From the NCBI GenBank assembly GCA_030427935.1, contig JAUICI010000019.1:1-32804 (forward strand): DNA of 32,804 bases. The letters run 5' to 3'. Shown here in pieces: positions 1 through 8,033 of the stretch (its first letter is position 1; the number at the start of each line of letters is the position of its first letter). Under the pieces are notes generated by a model. It saw only the letters and a program-made list of their open reading frames with translations, searched no databases and was not told the DNA's origin. A program made the translations under genes and the position numbers. The DNA is from Bacteroidia bacterium (GTDB taxonomy: Bacteria > Bacteroidota > Bacteroidia > Flavobacteriales_D > Crocinitomicaceae).

Positions 1-1
1 C

Positions 2-1102
2 ATGAGTCGTTGTATTGAGTTGGCCCAAAAAGGTCTTGGTCACACCTACCCTAATCCATTAGTGGGTTCAATCATTGTACATGATGGCAAAATCATTGGC
101 GAAGGTTATCATCAAAAATATGGCGGACCCCATGCGGAAGTTCATGCGGTCAACTCGGTTGAAGATCAAAGTCTTTTAAAGAAATCTACGATTTATGTGA
201 CTTTGGAACCTTGTGCGCATTTCGGTAAAACGCCCCCTTGTTGCGATTTAATCATCGAAAAACAAATTCCTAAAGTTGTTGTTGGAATAGTAGATCCTTT
301 TGCTCAAGTATGTGGAGAAGGAATCAAAAGAATGCGTGAAAACGGAATTGAAGTTGTGATTGGAGTTTTAGAGGAAGCATGCACGAAATTAAATAAGCGA
401 TTTCTCTGGAACGTCAAAACAAACTTGCCCTATGTGATTTTAAAATGGGCCGAGACTAAAGACGGATTCATGGATCGCGATCGAGATTCGGAGGAACAAA
501 AAGTAAACTGGATCACATCAAAATCAACCAAAGCCATCACGCATACATGGAGACGAGAAGAAGCGGGAATTTTGGTTGGAATCAACACTTTATTAAATGA
601 CGATCCGGAGTTGACGGTTCGAGAAATTGAGGGGTTGAATCCTGTTCGAATTATTGTTGATTCCAAATTAAAAATGAACACTTCGACTTACTTCGGCTCC
701 GCTCAGCAACCACCGCTCAGTGCAGGAAATGAATACTTCGACTCCGCTCAGCACAAGAAATTCAAAATTTCTAGTCTCGACGGAAAGAATCTGGTCTACA
801 ACTCCACTAGAAATTCTGTTGAAGGTAATACCGAATACATTAAACTTGATGATTTCAGTTTGAAGAATATTCTTTCGGATTTAAACCAAAGAAATATTTC
901 TTCGATCATTGTTGAAGGTGGATCTCATACAATCAATCAATTCATCAAAGAAAATCTTTGGAATGAAGCGAGAGTTTATAAATCCAGAGAAGTTGAATTT
1001 GGTTCTGGATTAAAAGCCCCTTCCCTACCTGAGAATATGATTGTATCTATTTCGGAATTGGAAAAAGAAAATCTGATTCAATATAAAAATCAAGACAAAT
1101 AA
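2..1102 (+). CDS. ribD: Bifunctional riboflavin biosynthesis deaminase/reductase RibD (5' end cut by window)
   Basis: RibD carries out two consecutive steps of riboflavin synthesis in the cytoplasm: zinc-dependent deamination of the pyrimidine intermediate, then NADPH-dependent reduction of its ribosyl side chain. The deaminase half (about residues 1-140) shows the zinc site: HAE at 44-46, then C71 and C80 in the PC-x8-C motif with TPPC. The reductase half (about 145-366) shows the IIVD strand and a late IIVEGGSHTINQF segment. The first Met lies at base 2 and homologues usually have several residues before the MSRCIELA segment, so the true start is probably upstream of the window. Residues around 225-260 are an unusual insert encoded by two copies of a 20-base repeat (see the repeat entry). 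The family assignment is sure; activity of the reductase half with its insert is not proven. Confidence 0.95.
   Translation: MSRCIELAQKGLGHTYPNPLVGSIIVHDGKIIGEGYHQKYGGPHAEVHAVNSVEDQSLLKKSTIYVTLEPCAHFGKTPPCCDLIIEKQIPKVVVGIVDPFAQVCGEGIKRMRENGIEVVIGVLEEACTKLNKRFLWNVKTNLPYVILKWAETKDGFMDRDRDSEEQKVNWITSKSTKAITHTWRREEAGILVGINTLLNDDPELTVREIEGLNPVRIIVDSKLKMNTSTYFGSAQQPPLSAGNEYFDSAQHKKFKISSLDGKNLVYNSTRNSVEGNTEYIKLDDFSLKNILSDLNQRNISSIIVEGGSHTINQFIKENLWNEARVYKSREVEFGSGLKAPSLPENMIVSISELEKENLIQYKNQDK
689..753 (+). repeat. Pair of 20-base TACTTCGRCTCCGCTCAGCA repeats inside ribD
   Basis: TACTTCGGCTCCGCTCAGCA at 689-708 and TACTTCGACTCCGCTCAGCA at 734-753 differ by one base. A partial copy (CCGCTCAG) lies between them at 713-720. 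Both are read in the same frame and give YFGSAQ and YFDSAQ. The core CTTCGACTCCGCTCAG resembles dispersed short repeats seen in Bacteroidota genomes. They sit in a loop of the reductase domain and keep the frame open. Confidence 0.75.
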
Positions 1103-1126
1103 AAAACTAAGCAACCATCCAACTTA

Positions 1127-2161
1127 TCAAGGCGCCGGATTCGGAATCACCTTATGCACTTCTTCAATCGCATTCAATACATCTTCGCTTAATTCGATTT
1201 CTGCCGAACCAATATTTTCTTTCAATTGATCCATATTTGTTGCCCCGATGATATTCGATGTCACAAAAGGTCTAGAGCTCACCCAAGCTAGAGACATTTC
1301 AGCTAAAGTCATCCCGTTGTCTTCAGCAATCTTGAGATATCTTGCTGTGGCTTCCCAAGAGTTTTCACTTCTATATCTTGCCATTTGAGGGAATTGATTC
1401 CATCTATCATTTGGGGTATCTAACTTTTTGTGCATTTTTCCAGAAAGTAATCCGAAAGCCATGGGTGAATAGGCCAACAAACCACATTTTTCACGAATTG
1501 CCATTTCGGATAATCCTACCTCAAAAGTTCGATTCAGCAAATTATAAGGATTCTGAATACTCGCCATTCGGGGCAAACCATGCATTTCAGATAAATGCAA
1601 ATACCTACTCATCCCCCAAGGGTTTTCGTTTGAAATACCGACATGTCTCACTTTACCGGACTTGATCAATCCATCCAATGCCTCTAAAATTTGCTGAAAA
1701 TTATCCTCCCATTGATGATCGATATCCGTTACCCCACGAACACTAAACATGTTCATTTTTCGCATGGGCCAATGTAATTGATACAAATCCACATAATCGG
1801 TTTGAAGTCGTTTTAAGCTATTGTTGAGTGCTTCCATCATCACTTCAGGCTGATACCCTTTTCCATTTCGAATCCAAGTCATCACCGAAGGTCCTGTAAT
1901 CTTAGTTGCCAAAACTATTTTATCTCGATCTGAGCGATCTTTCAACCAGGTTCCGATATATTTTTCAGTAAGCCCTTGCGTCTCTTGAGTTCCCGGAACA
2001 GCATACATTTCTGCCGTATCAATAAAATTGACTCCATTCTCAAAAGCATAATTCAATTGCTCATGTGCCTCTGTCTCGGTATTCTGCTGACCAAAAGTCA
2101 TGGTACCCAAACAGATTTTACTTACTTCAATATCCGATTTACCTAGTTTGTTGTATTTCAT
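1127..2161 (-). CDS. tas: Aldo/keto reductase, Tas family
   Basis: A cytoplasmic NADPH-dependent oxidoreductase with a TIM-barrel fold, 344 residues, the usual length. The aldo/keto reductase catalytic tetrad is visible: D48 and Y53 in FIDTAEMY, K87 in LATK, and H130 in LYQLHWP. From memory the protein follows E. coli Tas nearly end to end: GLGTMTFG-type start, EMY-x-VP with ETQGLTE, SLKRLQTDY, QNPYNLLNR and a C-terminal NPAP. Tas was named for suppressing tyrosine auxotrophy, and its natural substrate is not settled. It is convergent with ribD and divergent from the ABC transporter genes, so it is probably a single-gene unit. The family is sure; the physiological substrate is unknown. Confidence 0.93.
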   Translation of the reverse strand: MKYNKLGKSDIEVSKICLGTMTFGQQNTETEAHEQLNYAFENGVNFIDTAEMYAVPGTQETQGLTEKYIGTWLKDRSDRDKIVLATKITGPSVMTWIRNGKGYQPEVMMEALNNSLKRLQTDYVDLYQLHWPMRKMNMFSVRGVTDIDHQWEDNFQQILEALDGLIKSGKVRHVGISNENPWGMSRYLHLSEMHGLPRMASIQNPYNLLNRTFEVGLSEMAIREKCGLLAYSPMAFGLLSGKMHKKLDTPNDRWNQFPQMARYRSENSWEATARYLKIAEDNGMTLAEMSLAWVSSRPFVTSNIIGATNMDQLKENIGSAEIELSEDVLNAIEEVHKVIPNPAP

Positions 2162-2322
2162 TTTTCCAATTTTGAGTTTCTAAAATAACATTTATATCAA
2201 TCACACAAGGAAATATTTGTTCATATCGTTTTAGAGGATTTGAGATTCTTTCGAAACAGTTTTCGTTGAGTAGACTTCACCAATGTTAATATTTCTTAAC
2301 AAAATCGATTTCGGCATACAAC

Positions 2323-2351
2323 TTGTTTTTCAATAATCGTTTGTATTTTCG
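2323..2351 (+). promoter_or_regulatory. Putative Bacteroidota-type promoter for the ABC transporter genes
   Basis: TATTTTCG at 2344-2351 matches the -7 consensus TAnnTTTG at 5 of its 6 fixed positions. A TTG-containing -33 box (TTGTTTTT from 2323) lies about 18 bases upstream, within the usual spacing. It precedes the ATG at 2369 by 17 bases. This is a motif match only. Confidence 0.4.
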
Positions 2352-2368
2352 AACTAATCTAAAAGAAC

Positions 2369-3010
2369 ATGAAAATTCAGTTTGACAATTTAATGCCGCA
2401 TCCTCTAAAGGAAATTCCTCATGGAGATACTAGTATCTGGAAAAACGGATTCACTGTTGAAGGTGATGAGCGCGTCATGCTGAATGCACATTCGGGTAAA
2501 GGAAAAACCACTTTTACTCATATTGTAGTCGGAATTAGAAAGGATTATGATGGCAAGTGTTTAATCAATGATCAGGACTCTAAAAACTTTAGATTGAAAG
2601 ATTGGGAAAAGATCAGAAGAGAAAAGATAAGTGTGGTTTTTCAAGACTTGCAGTTGTTTGATAAAATTACGGTCAAAGAAAACCTACTCATTAAAAACAG
2701 GTTGACCAATCATAAAACTGAAGCCGAAATCAAAGAAAGACTGGACCAATTTGGTTTACTTCATAAATGGGAAACCAAATGCGGCATCTTATCCATGGGT
2801 CAGCAACAAAGAATTGCCATTATTCGCTCTTTATTGCAGCCATTCGAAATGATGATTTTAGATGAACCCTTTTCTCATTTGGACAAAGAAAACCAGGTTA
2901 TTGGAATCAAAATGTTCAATGAAGAGGCGGAGAAAAATGGCGCTGGTTATATCTTGACTTCTCTTGGGGAAGATCATGGGAATAAATTCACTAAAACCTT
3001 ATACTTATAG
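2369..3010 (+). CDS. ABC transporter ATP-binding protein, MacB/LolD-like
   Basis: The 213-residue nucleotide-binding subunit of an ABC transporter, expected on the cytoplasmic face of the inner membrane. Visible motifs: a Walker A variant AHSGKGKTT at 40-48 (the first Gly is Ala), a Q-loop in VVFQD, the signature LSMGQ in place of LSGGQ, a Walker B MMILDEPF, and a D-loop SHLD. The H-loop His expected after Walker B is not evident; the matching stretch reads YILTSLGED. The next gene, a permease, begins two bases after the stop and is surely its partner. Substrate is unknown: the MacB superfamily includes lipoprotein extraction (LolCDE), peptide or drug export and signalling modules. The changed motifs suggest slow or altered ATP hydrolysis, which is inference. 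Confidence 0.88.
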   Translation: MKIQFDNLMPHPLKEIPHGDTSIWKNGFTVEGDERVMLNAHSGKGKTTFTHIVVGIRKDYDGKCLINDQDSKNFRLKDWEKIRREKISVVFQDLQLFDKITVKENLLIKNRLTNHKTEAEIKERLDQFGLLHKWETKCGILSMGQQQRIAIIRSLLQPFEMMILDEPFSHLDKENQVIGIKMFNEEAEKNGAGYILTSLGEDHGNKFTKTLYL

Positions 3011-3012
3011 AG

Positions 3013-4212
3013 ATGCTGAGCAAATTACTTTTTCGAAATAGAAGAAAGCTATCGCTCTACATTTCATTCATCGGAGCGATTTTAGGAATCAATTTCCTTC
3101 TTCTAACTACAGAGATTTATCAAAGAATCAACCATATCCTTGAGGCTGAAGAAGTCCTAGGAAAGAATACGGTCATGATTCACAAGATTGTTTCCGAACA
3201 ACATTTGATCGGACTGGGGTCCACCGATTTTAACGATACTGAAATCAAAGAATTAAGAGACAAAGGTTTTTTAACCAAAGTATCTCCAGTAAAACTCAAT
3301 CTTTTCAGCGCTTCAATTGGTTTGCATGAATCCATGGAAGGGACAATCCCCTATTTCAGAACCGATACTTATTTAAACGCGGTGGCAGATGAGTTTATCG
3401 ATACAGATCGATCGCAATGGCACTGGGATGAGAATTCGGATTTTGTGCCTGTAATCATGCCGAAAGTGTATATGACTATGCTGAATCATGGTTTTGCACA
3501 ATCTTATGGAATGCCTAAAATTTCGGAAGGAATTGCCAAATCCATTCTATTCAAAATCGAAATTGATTACAAAGGGAAGACGCATAAATTCACCGGGAGA
3601 TTAGTTGGTTTCTCACAGTCGATTAACTCCATCCTAGTTCCAGAATCCTTCATGGACTTTTGCAATGAGCGTTATGCTGTCAAGGATAAAATCAACCCGT
3701 CTCAGTTAATGGTTCAATTTGATGAAGGGGCTTATGGTCAGTTTTCGGACCTATTGGAAGAAAAAAGAATGGAAATTCAGAAGTCACAATTTGATTTGGC
3801 AAAATTGAAATCCATTTTAAATATGGTGATTTATTTTATTGGAATAGAGGCCTTACTCATCATCATTTTAGCCATAAATGGGATTACACTTTACAGTGAA
3901 TTAGTAATTACTAGAGCCATGTATGAAATTCGGACCTTATTGAGAATCGGTTATGGAATCAATACGATTTTGATGAAGTTTACCCTTTACTTCTTCTTGA
4001 GATTTTTGATTATTGTGGTTGCAGCCAACTTATTGGTGTTCCCAGAATTTGCATTTTTAGGTCCGAAAATCAAACAAATTGGGATGAATCCGGATTATCA
4101 AATATCCGAACTCTCCATTATCATTTCTGTTTCGATTTTAATAGGAATGGTAATTTTGAATTATATTGGAACGCGAATCACATTGGTTCGAACCGGAAAA
4201 GAAAAAAGTTAA
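3013..4212 (+). CDS. ABC transporter permease, FtsX/MacB-like topology
   Basis: A 399-residue inner-membrane protein with the topology of the MacB/FtsX superfamily: one N-terminal membrane segment (about 13-33), a large extracytoplasmic domain (about 35-265), then three hydrophobic segments near 268-290, 315-345 and 365-388. It follows the ATP-binding gene with a two-base gap, so the pair is very likely translated together. The periplasmic domain shows no motif I recognise, and the LolC/LolE hook sequence is not evident, so I do not assign it to lipoprotein export. A mechanotransmission role, in which ATP hydrolysis moves a periplasmic domain rather than passing substrate through the membrane, is plausible from the fold class. 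Substrate unknown. Confidence 0.82.
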   Translation: MLSKLLFRNRRKLSLYISFIGAILGINFLLLTTEIYQRINHILEAEEVLGKNTVMIHKIVSEQHLIGLGSTDFNDTEIKELRDKGFLTKVSPVKLNLFSASIGLHESMEGTIPYFRTDTYLNAVADEFIDTDRSQWHWDENSDFVPVIMPKVYMTMLNHGFAQSYGMPKISEGIAKSILFKIEIDYKGKTHKFTGRLVGFSQSINSILVPESFMDFCNERYAVKDKINPSQLMVQFDEGAYGQFSDLLEEKRMEIQKSQFDLAKLKSILNMVIYFIGIEALLIIILAINGITLYSELVITRAMYEIRTLLRIGYGINTILMKFTLYFFLRFLIIVVAANLLVFPEFAFLGPKIKQIGMNPDYQISELSIIISVSILIGMVILNYIGTRITLVRTGKEKS

Positions 4213-4295
4213 ATATTTGTTAATGTAAGAACGAGGCGGATTTTAGCACGTCTTATGGATATAATCTTAAAATAACAGACAAAAACTACACACTT

Positions 4296-5861
4296 ATGAA
4301 GATGAAATTTTTCTTATTGATCGCAATCGTTTTGGGAAGCTTTTCGAACTCCTTTGCACATAAGATTGAGGTGAGAATGACAGGTATGACAGATACCGTG
4401 TATTTAGCGAAATATCGCGGGAAGCAATTATTGTATGCGGATACGGCTATTTCAAAGGCAAATAAAGCCGTTTTTGATACTGGAAATCAAGAAGATTACC
4501 AACCAGGGATGATGGCTTTCCTAACAAAGGATAACAAAGGTTTTTTCCAATTCATTTATAATAATGAAGACATCACCATCGAGGCAACGCTGGATAATGC
4601 CATGCAGAATGCGAAGGTGATCAAATCAGAAGAAAACAAGCAGTTTTACCAATATTTAGCTGAGATTTCGAAAAAGAAAGAGCAGATGAAGCAAATTCAG
4701 ATGAAGCTTTCAAAAGAAAAGGATCCAGCTAAGAAAAAAGCTCTTGAAAAAGAAAGAGATGATTTTAATGAGTCGGTAAGACAATATCAATTAGACTTTG
4801 CTGCAAAGAACAAAGAAAAGTTAGTTGGTGCTTTCATTAAGATGTCAGTCGATATCAAAATCCCAGACAAACCTGAGGGAGAAAAAGATGATTGGCAATT
4901 CCAGTATTATTTGAATCACTATTGGGATCATGTGGATTTCTCCATGCCGGGGATTCAAAACGCAGAAATTTTACATGCGAAGTTTGAGTATTTCTTCGGA
5001 GATAAATTGTTATTAGCTCCTGATTCGATTATCAAATATGCAGATATTGTTGTAGGAAAAACAAAAGAAGGAACGCAGATGTTTAAGTTTGTGGTCAACT
5101 TCATCACAAGTACTTACGAGAAATCTAAGATCTTAGGAATGGATGCTGTTTTCGTTCATATGGCAGACAAATATTATTGTCCACCAGAAAACTCTAAAGC
5201 CTTTTGGATGTCGAAAGAACAATTGAAAAAATTATGCGAAAGAAAAGACAAGTGGGCACCACTTATTTTAGGAGCAAAAGCCCCTTATTTGAGACTACCA
5301 GATTCAACAGAGAATAATTGGATTGCTTTCTATGATTTAAAAGCGGACTACAAAATCCTGTATTTCTGGGATCCGGATTGTGGACATTGTAAAAAGTCGA
5401 CTCCAAAACTTCAAACCTTGTATGAAAAGAAATTCAAGGATCGAAATATTGAAATTTACTCGATCGGTAAAGCACAAGGTGAAGATTTCGATAAGTGGAA
5501 GAAATACATTCGAGATAATAATCTAACCTTCATCAATGTAGGTTTAACAAAAACTGTTTTCGAAAAAGCGACAGATGATGCCTCTGGAGGTGCAGGACAG
5601 TTCTACCCGCACTTTATCGAGAAAGGTGTAGATCAAAAAACACTTTTAAGAAGATTGAATCAGTCGATGAACTATACAACAACTTATGACATCTTCTCAA
5701 CTCCAAGAGTCTTTGTATTGGACGCGAACGACACGATTATTGCGAAGTCATTATCTATCGCTCAGCTAGAAGAATTCCTAGACAGAAAACAAGGAAAAGA
5801 AGACGCGCCTAAACTTTTCCCAATTGAAGAGGAAAAGCAGGATGAGAAAATTGAGCATTAA
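4296..5861 (+). CDS. Exported TlpA-like thioredoxin-fold protein with DUF4369/DUF5106-like N-terminal region
   Basis: A 521-residue exported protein. A signal peptide (residues 1-21, ending NSFA) is followed by a beta-rich region resembling DUF4369. Next comes a Lys/Glu-rich stretch predicted to be coiled coil (about 120-165), a helical DUF5106-like region, and a C-terminal thioredoxin fold (about 325-490). The redox motif is C362-G-H-C365 in WDPDCGHCKK, and the cis-proline side is seen in STPRVFV. Such proteins are common in Bacteroidota and are thought to reduce or rearrange disulfides in the periplasm; the substrate is not known. The gene stands alone: an 83-base gap precedes it and a strong terminator follows. 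The acidic C-terminal tail (EEEKQDEKIEH) is not part of the thioredoxin fold. Confidence 0.85.
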   Translation: MKMKFFLLIAIVLGSFSNSFAHKIEVRMTGMTDTVYLAKYRGKQLLYADTAISKANKAVFDTGNQEDYQPGMMAFLTKDNKGFFQFIYNNEDITIEATLDNAMQNAKVIKSEENKQFYQYLAEISKKKEQMKQIQMKLSKEKDPAKKKALEKERDDFNESVRQYQLDFAAKNKEKLVGAFIKMSVDIKIPDKPEGEKDDWQFQYYLNHYWDHVDFSMPGIQNAEILHAKFEYFFGDKLLLAPDSIIKYADIVVGKTKEGTQMFKFVVNFITSTYEKSKILGMDAVFVHMADKYYCPPENSKAFWMSKEQLKKLCERKDKWAPLILGAKAPYLRLPDSTENNWIAFYDLKADYKILYFWDPDCGHCKKSTPKLQTLYEKKFKDRNIEIYSIGKAQGEDFDKWKKYIRDNNLTFINVGLTKTVFEKATDDASGGAGQFYPHFIEKGVDQKTLLRRLNQSMNYTTTYDIFSTPRVFVLDANDTIIAKSLSIAQLEEFLDRKQGKEDAPKLFPIEEEKQDEKIEH

Positions 5862-5890
5862 AAGAAGCAAATAAGATATCAGATTAGAGA

Positions 5891-5918
5891 AGCCCTGACT
5901 TTTGAGTTGGGGCTTTTT
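5891..5918 (+). terminator. Intrinsic terminator after the thioredoxin-like gene
   Basis: AGCCCTGACT (5891-5900), loop TTTG and AGTTGGGGCT (5905-5914) form a 10-base-pair stem with two G-T pairs, followed by a T run. It ends the transcript of the 4296-5861 gene, and any start codon of the next gene placed inside it is doubtful. Confidence 0.85.
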
Positions 5919-5936
5919 CATAAAATTAAAACAAAA

Positions 5937-6602
5937 TTGAGCTTGCGATTCATACTTTACATAATTGGATTAAATCTCCTTATGGCTTTTACTTTTTTAG
6001 GTGAGAGGAAAATCAATTGCTCTACTATTGCTTCAATTAAAAGATATACAGACTCCCTGGAACGAAATGATTCTGCCTATTTGGAAGCAAAGAAATTAGG
6101 CTTTGAAATTGTGGGCTATGAAATCAGCTCTTGTGAGCGAGAATTCTATGATGTCAGAGGCAATCGCATTATGGAAATATCGAATAATCAAGACACGATT
6201 ATTTACGTTCTACAAATTGGTAAAAATTGCTGTGGTACGGTTCGCTATCATATCGAAATAAAAGATTCCAACACCATCAACTTCGTCACCAAAATTGCAC
6301 CCTATTCTGAAATGTGTTTTTGCGGGATGTGTTGTTTTACGGCCAAGTTTAAACTATTCAATCGATCTACACTTAACCCCAATAAATTCGAATACAACGG
6401 TATTCCTATTCCCTTTTCTGAAAATCCAATACCAGAAGAAACCTCCGATACTAGCTATTATCCTACAGGCGAAATTCACACGATTAAAAATTGCCGTTAC
6501 GATCAAATTGAACTGTATCGAGAATATGACAAAAAAGGAAAGGAAATCCAATCTGAAATGTACACGCGTCAGGGGCAACTCTTTCATTTCAAAAAAAGAT
6601 AA
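5937..6602 (+). CDS. Hypothetical exported or membrane-anchored protein with Cys cluster
   Basis: I do not recognise this protein. The frame is open from within the upstream terminator, but a start there (TTG 5907) is unlikely. I chose TTG 5937, which leaves a hydrophobic N-terminal segment (LRFILYIIGLNLLMAFTFLG) that could be a signal anchor. ATG 5982 is the only in-frame ATG nearby and would remove most of that segment. The mature part has a CC pair (GKNCCG) and a dense cluster CFCGMCC, suggesting disulfides or a metal site, and a C-terminal region with YYPTGEIHTIKN and EYDKKGKEIQSEMY. The latter resembles antitoxin-type YwqK/MORN-like repeats, but weakly. There is no operon partner: a terminator lies before it and about 118 bases separate it from the next gene. 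Coding is likely; the start is uncertain. Confidence 0.6.
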   Translation: MSLRFILYIIGLNLLMAFTFLGERKINCSTIASIKRYTDSLERNDSAYLEAKKLGFEIVGYEISSCEREFYDVRGNRIMEISNNQDTIIYVLQIGKNCCGTVRYHIEIKDSNTINFVTKIAPYSEMCFCGMCCFTAKFKLFNRSTLNPNKFEYNGIPIPFSENPIPEETSDTSYYPTGEIHTIKNCRYDQIELYREYDKKGKEIQSEMYTRQGQLFHFKKR

Positions 6603-6626
6603 AATTCTTCCTACCAAAAACGTAGA

Positions 6627-6649
6627 ACTTAGAACCCAGCACTTAGAAC
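6627..6649 (+). repeat. Short direct repeat ACTTAGAAC
   Basis: ACTTAGAAC occurs at 6627-6635 and again at 6641-6649, a 14-base period, between two genes. No function is evident. Confidence 0.45.
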
Positions 6650-6720
6650 TAATTTCCCTACACTTTCTAATTTTGACTTAAAAAAATTATATTTACCACA
6701 AATTAAAAATCAAAAGAAAC

Positions 6721-7416
6721 ATGAAGATCTCAAAACTCTTATTTGCTCTTCTAATTGGAGCGGCTTTGGTATCCTGTAAAAAGTATGGTGAAAACCATCA
6801 TGAAGTTCCACAATCAGCTAAAAATGCATTTTTAGCAGGTTATCCCGGAGCAACTGATGCAAAGTGGGAAAAAGATGGTGATATGTATGAAGTGGAATTC
6901 AATTACAATTACACAGAATACGAAGTGACTTACGACAAAGGTGGATACATCGTTGAAGTCGAATATGGAGTAGACAATAAATTTCTTCCTGCAGGTGTCC
7001 TTGAAAAAATCGAAGCGAAATACCCTGGTAAGAAAATTGAAGCAAAGTATGTTGAATACAGAAGATTTCCTTTCTATGAAGTAGAAATTTCTGACGATGC
7101 ACATCATGGAGAAGGTGAAGAGCATGCAGATGAGAAACATGAAATTGAAATGTTCTTTACTGCTTCAGGAGAAGAATTTGATGGAGAGAAAAAAGTTGCT
7201 TGTATTGAAAAATGTCATGCTGGTGTTTGCAAGCCTGTTAAATCTTGTGGAGATGAGAAAAAAGCTTGTTGCAAAAGCAAGAGCGAGAAAAATGAAAAAT
7301 GTTGTGATGGTGGAGATGCTCACAATGAAGCTCACAACCACGGTGATGTAAAAGTGGATGAGGAAAATCATGACGAGGATCATCATGAAAACAATGGAGA
7401 TGCAGATCATCATTAA
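6721..7416 (+). CDS. PepSY-like (DUF2874-type) lipoprotein with His/Cys-rich tail
   Basis: A 231-residue predicted lipoprotein with lipobox LVSC19. Residues about 28-85 and 88-150 look like two repeats of the small PepSY-like/putative beta-lactamase-inhibitor-like fold seen in Bacteroidota: P-x-x-A-K-x-A-F-x-x-x-YPGA, KWEKDGDMYEVEF, then YPGKKIEAKYVEYRRFPFYEVEI. The tail after about 155 is unusual. It has eight Cys (161, 165, 170, 176, 183, 184, 194, 195) and many His, ending in a His/Asp/Glu-rich stretch. This composition suggests binding of soft and borderline metals at the cell surface or in the periplasm, but no metal family motif is certain. The gene is monocistronic, ending in a clear terminator. 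The lipoprotein and fold calls are moderate; the metal role is inference. Confidence 0.78.
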   Translation: MKISKLLFALLIGAALVSCKKYGENHHEVPQSAKNAFLAGYPGATDAKWEKDGDMYEVEFNYNYTEYEVTYDKGGYIVEVEYGVDNKFLPAGVLEKIEAKYPGKKIEAKYVEYRRFPFYEVEISDDAHHGEGEEHADEKHEIEMFFTASGEEFDGEKKVACIEKCHAGVCKPVKSCGDEKKACCKSKSEKNEKCCDGGDAHNEAHNHGDVKVDEENHDEDHHENNGDADHH

Positions 7417-7436
7417 TCCTTTTATATAAATTATTG

Positions 7437-7468
7437 AAAAGCACCAATTTAAGTTTGGTGCTTTTTTT
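7437..7468 (+). terminator. Intrinsic terminator after the His/Cys-rich lipoprotein gene
   Basis: AAAAGCACCAA (7437-7447) pairs with TTGGTGCTTTT (7455-7465) around a seven-base loop, and a T run follows to 7468. It begins 20 bases after the stop codon. Confidence 0.88.
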
Positions 7469-7506
7469 GTTTATACCTATCTTCAATAACTCTTAATTTA
7501 AATTTT

Positions 7507-8013
7507 ATGAAAACAAAAATCTTAATGCTAGCATGCGCTATTTTCCTAATCCCTACTCTTTCACAAGCGCAAAAATGGACGAAAGTCAAATCGAAAGAAG
7601 GAAAATTCGAGATTGAATTTCCAGCTGAACCAAAATTGGATAAGAAAGAAAAAGAGGATTCTAAAACTTATCAATATCAACTTACACACAATGATGTGAT
7701 TTACATGGCGAGTGCAGTAGTTCACGATACTCCGCTTAATGTGAAGGGTTTAACCTCTGAATCTTTAGCTGAATCATCTCTAGACGCTTTTGCTGGAGTC
7801 ATGGGTGGAAAAATTACCAAAAAGGAAGACTTTACGCTTGGTAAAAACAAAGGAAAAGCCTGTACTATAGAAAACAAAGAGAAAGGATTTAAATGCTATT
7901 ACAAATGCATCATTATTGGACAAATTCAATATCAGTTCATTGTAATGAATGCACCTTCAGCAGATGATAAGAAGTCAAGAACTCAGTACTTCAAATCAAT
8001 CAAAACGAAATAG
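7507..8013 (+). CDS. Small secreted protein, first of a tandem paralogous pair
   Basis: A 168-residue exported protein with a clear signal peptide (MKTKILMLACAIFLIPTLSQA, cleaved before QKW). The mature part starts QKWTKVKSKEGKFEIEFPAEP, contains LNVKGLTSESLAESSLDAF near the middle, and ends in a strand-rich region. It matches the next gene over the whole length: QKW at the mature N-terminus, a D/EFP-x-x-P motif, SAxxxxxxLNVKGL, LA-x-(S/T)SLDAF, and a C-terminal IxVGxxxYxxxVM-like block. I do not recognise the family and no catalytic motif is visible. The mature protein has three cysteines, in a basic KACTIE and CYYKC context. It lies 20 bases upstream of its paralogue and is probably co-transcribed with it. 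Confidence 0.78.
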   Translation: MKTKILMLACAIFLIPTLSQAQKWTKVKSKEGKFEIEFPAEPKLDKKEKEDSKTYQYQLTHNDVIYMASAVVHDTPLNVKGLTSESLAESSLDAFAGVMGGKITKKEDFTLGKNKGKACTIENKEKGFKCYYKCIIIGQIQYQFIVMNAPSADDKKSRTQYFKSIKTK

Positions 8014-8033
8014 TTGAATCTCATTTTTACCAC

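Noticed and set aside
5907-5936. TTG start at 5907 for the orphan Cys-cluster gene
   Set aside because: It lies within the stem of a clear intrinsic terminator, so a transcript carrying it as a start site is unlikely.
7097-7351. Met/Lys-rich open frame on the plus strand
   Set aside because: It is a shadow of the His/Cys-rich lipoprotein gene, produced by its biased codon content.
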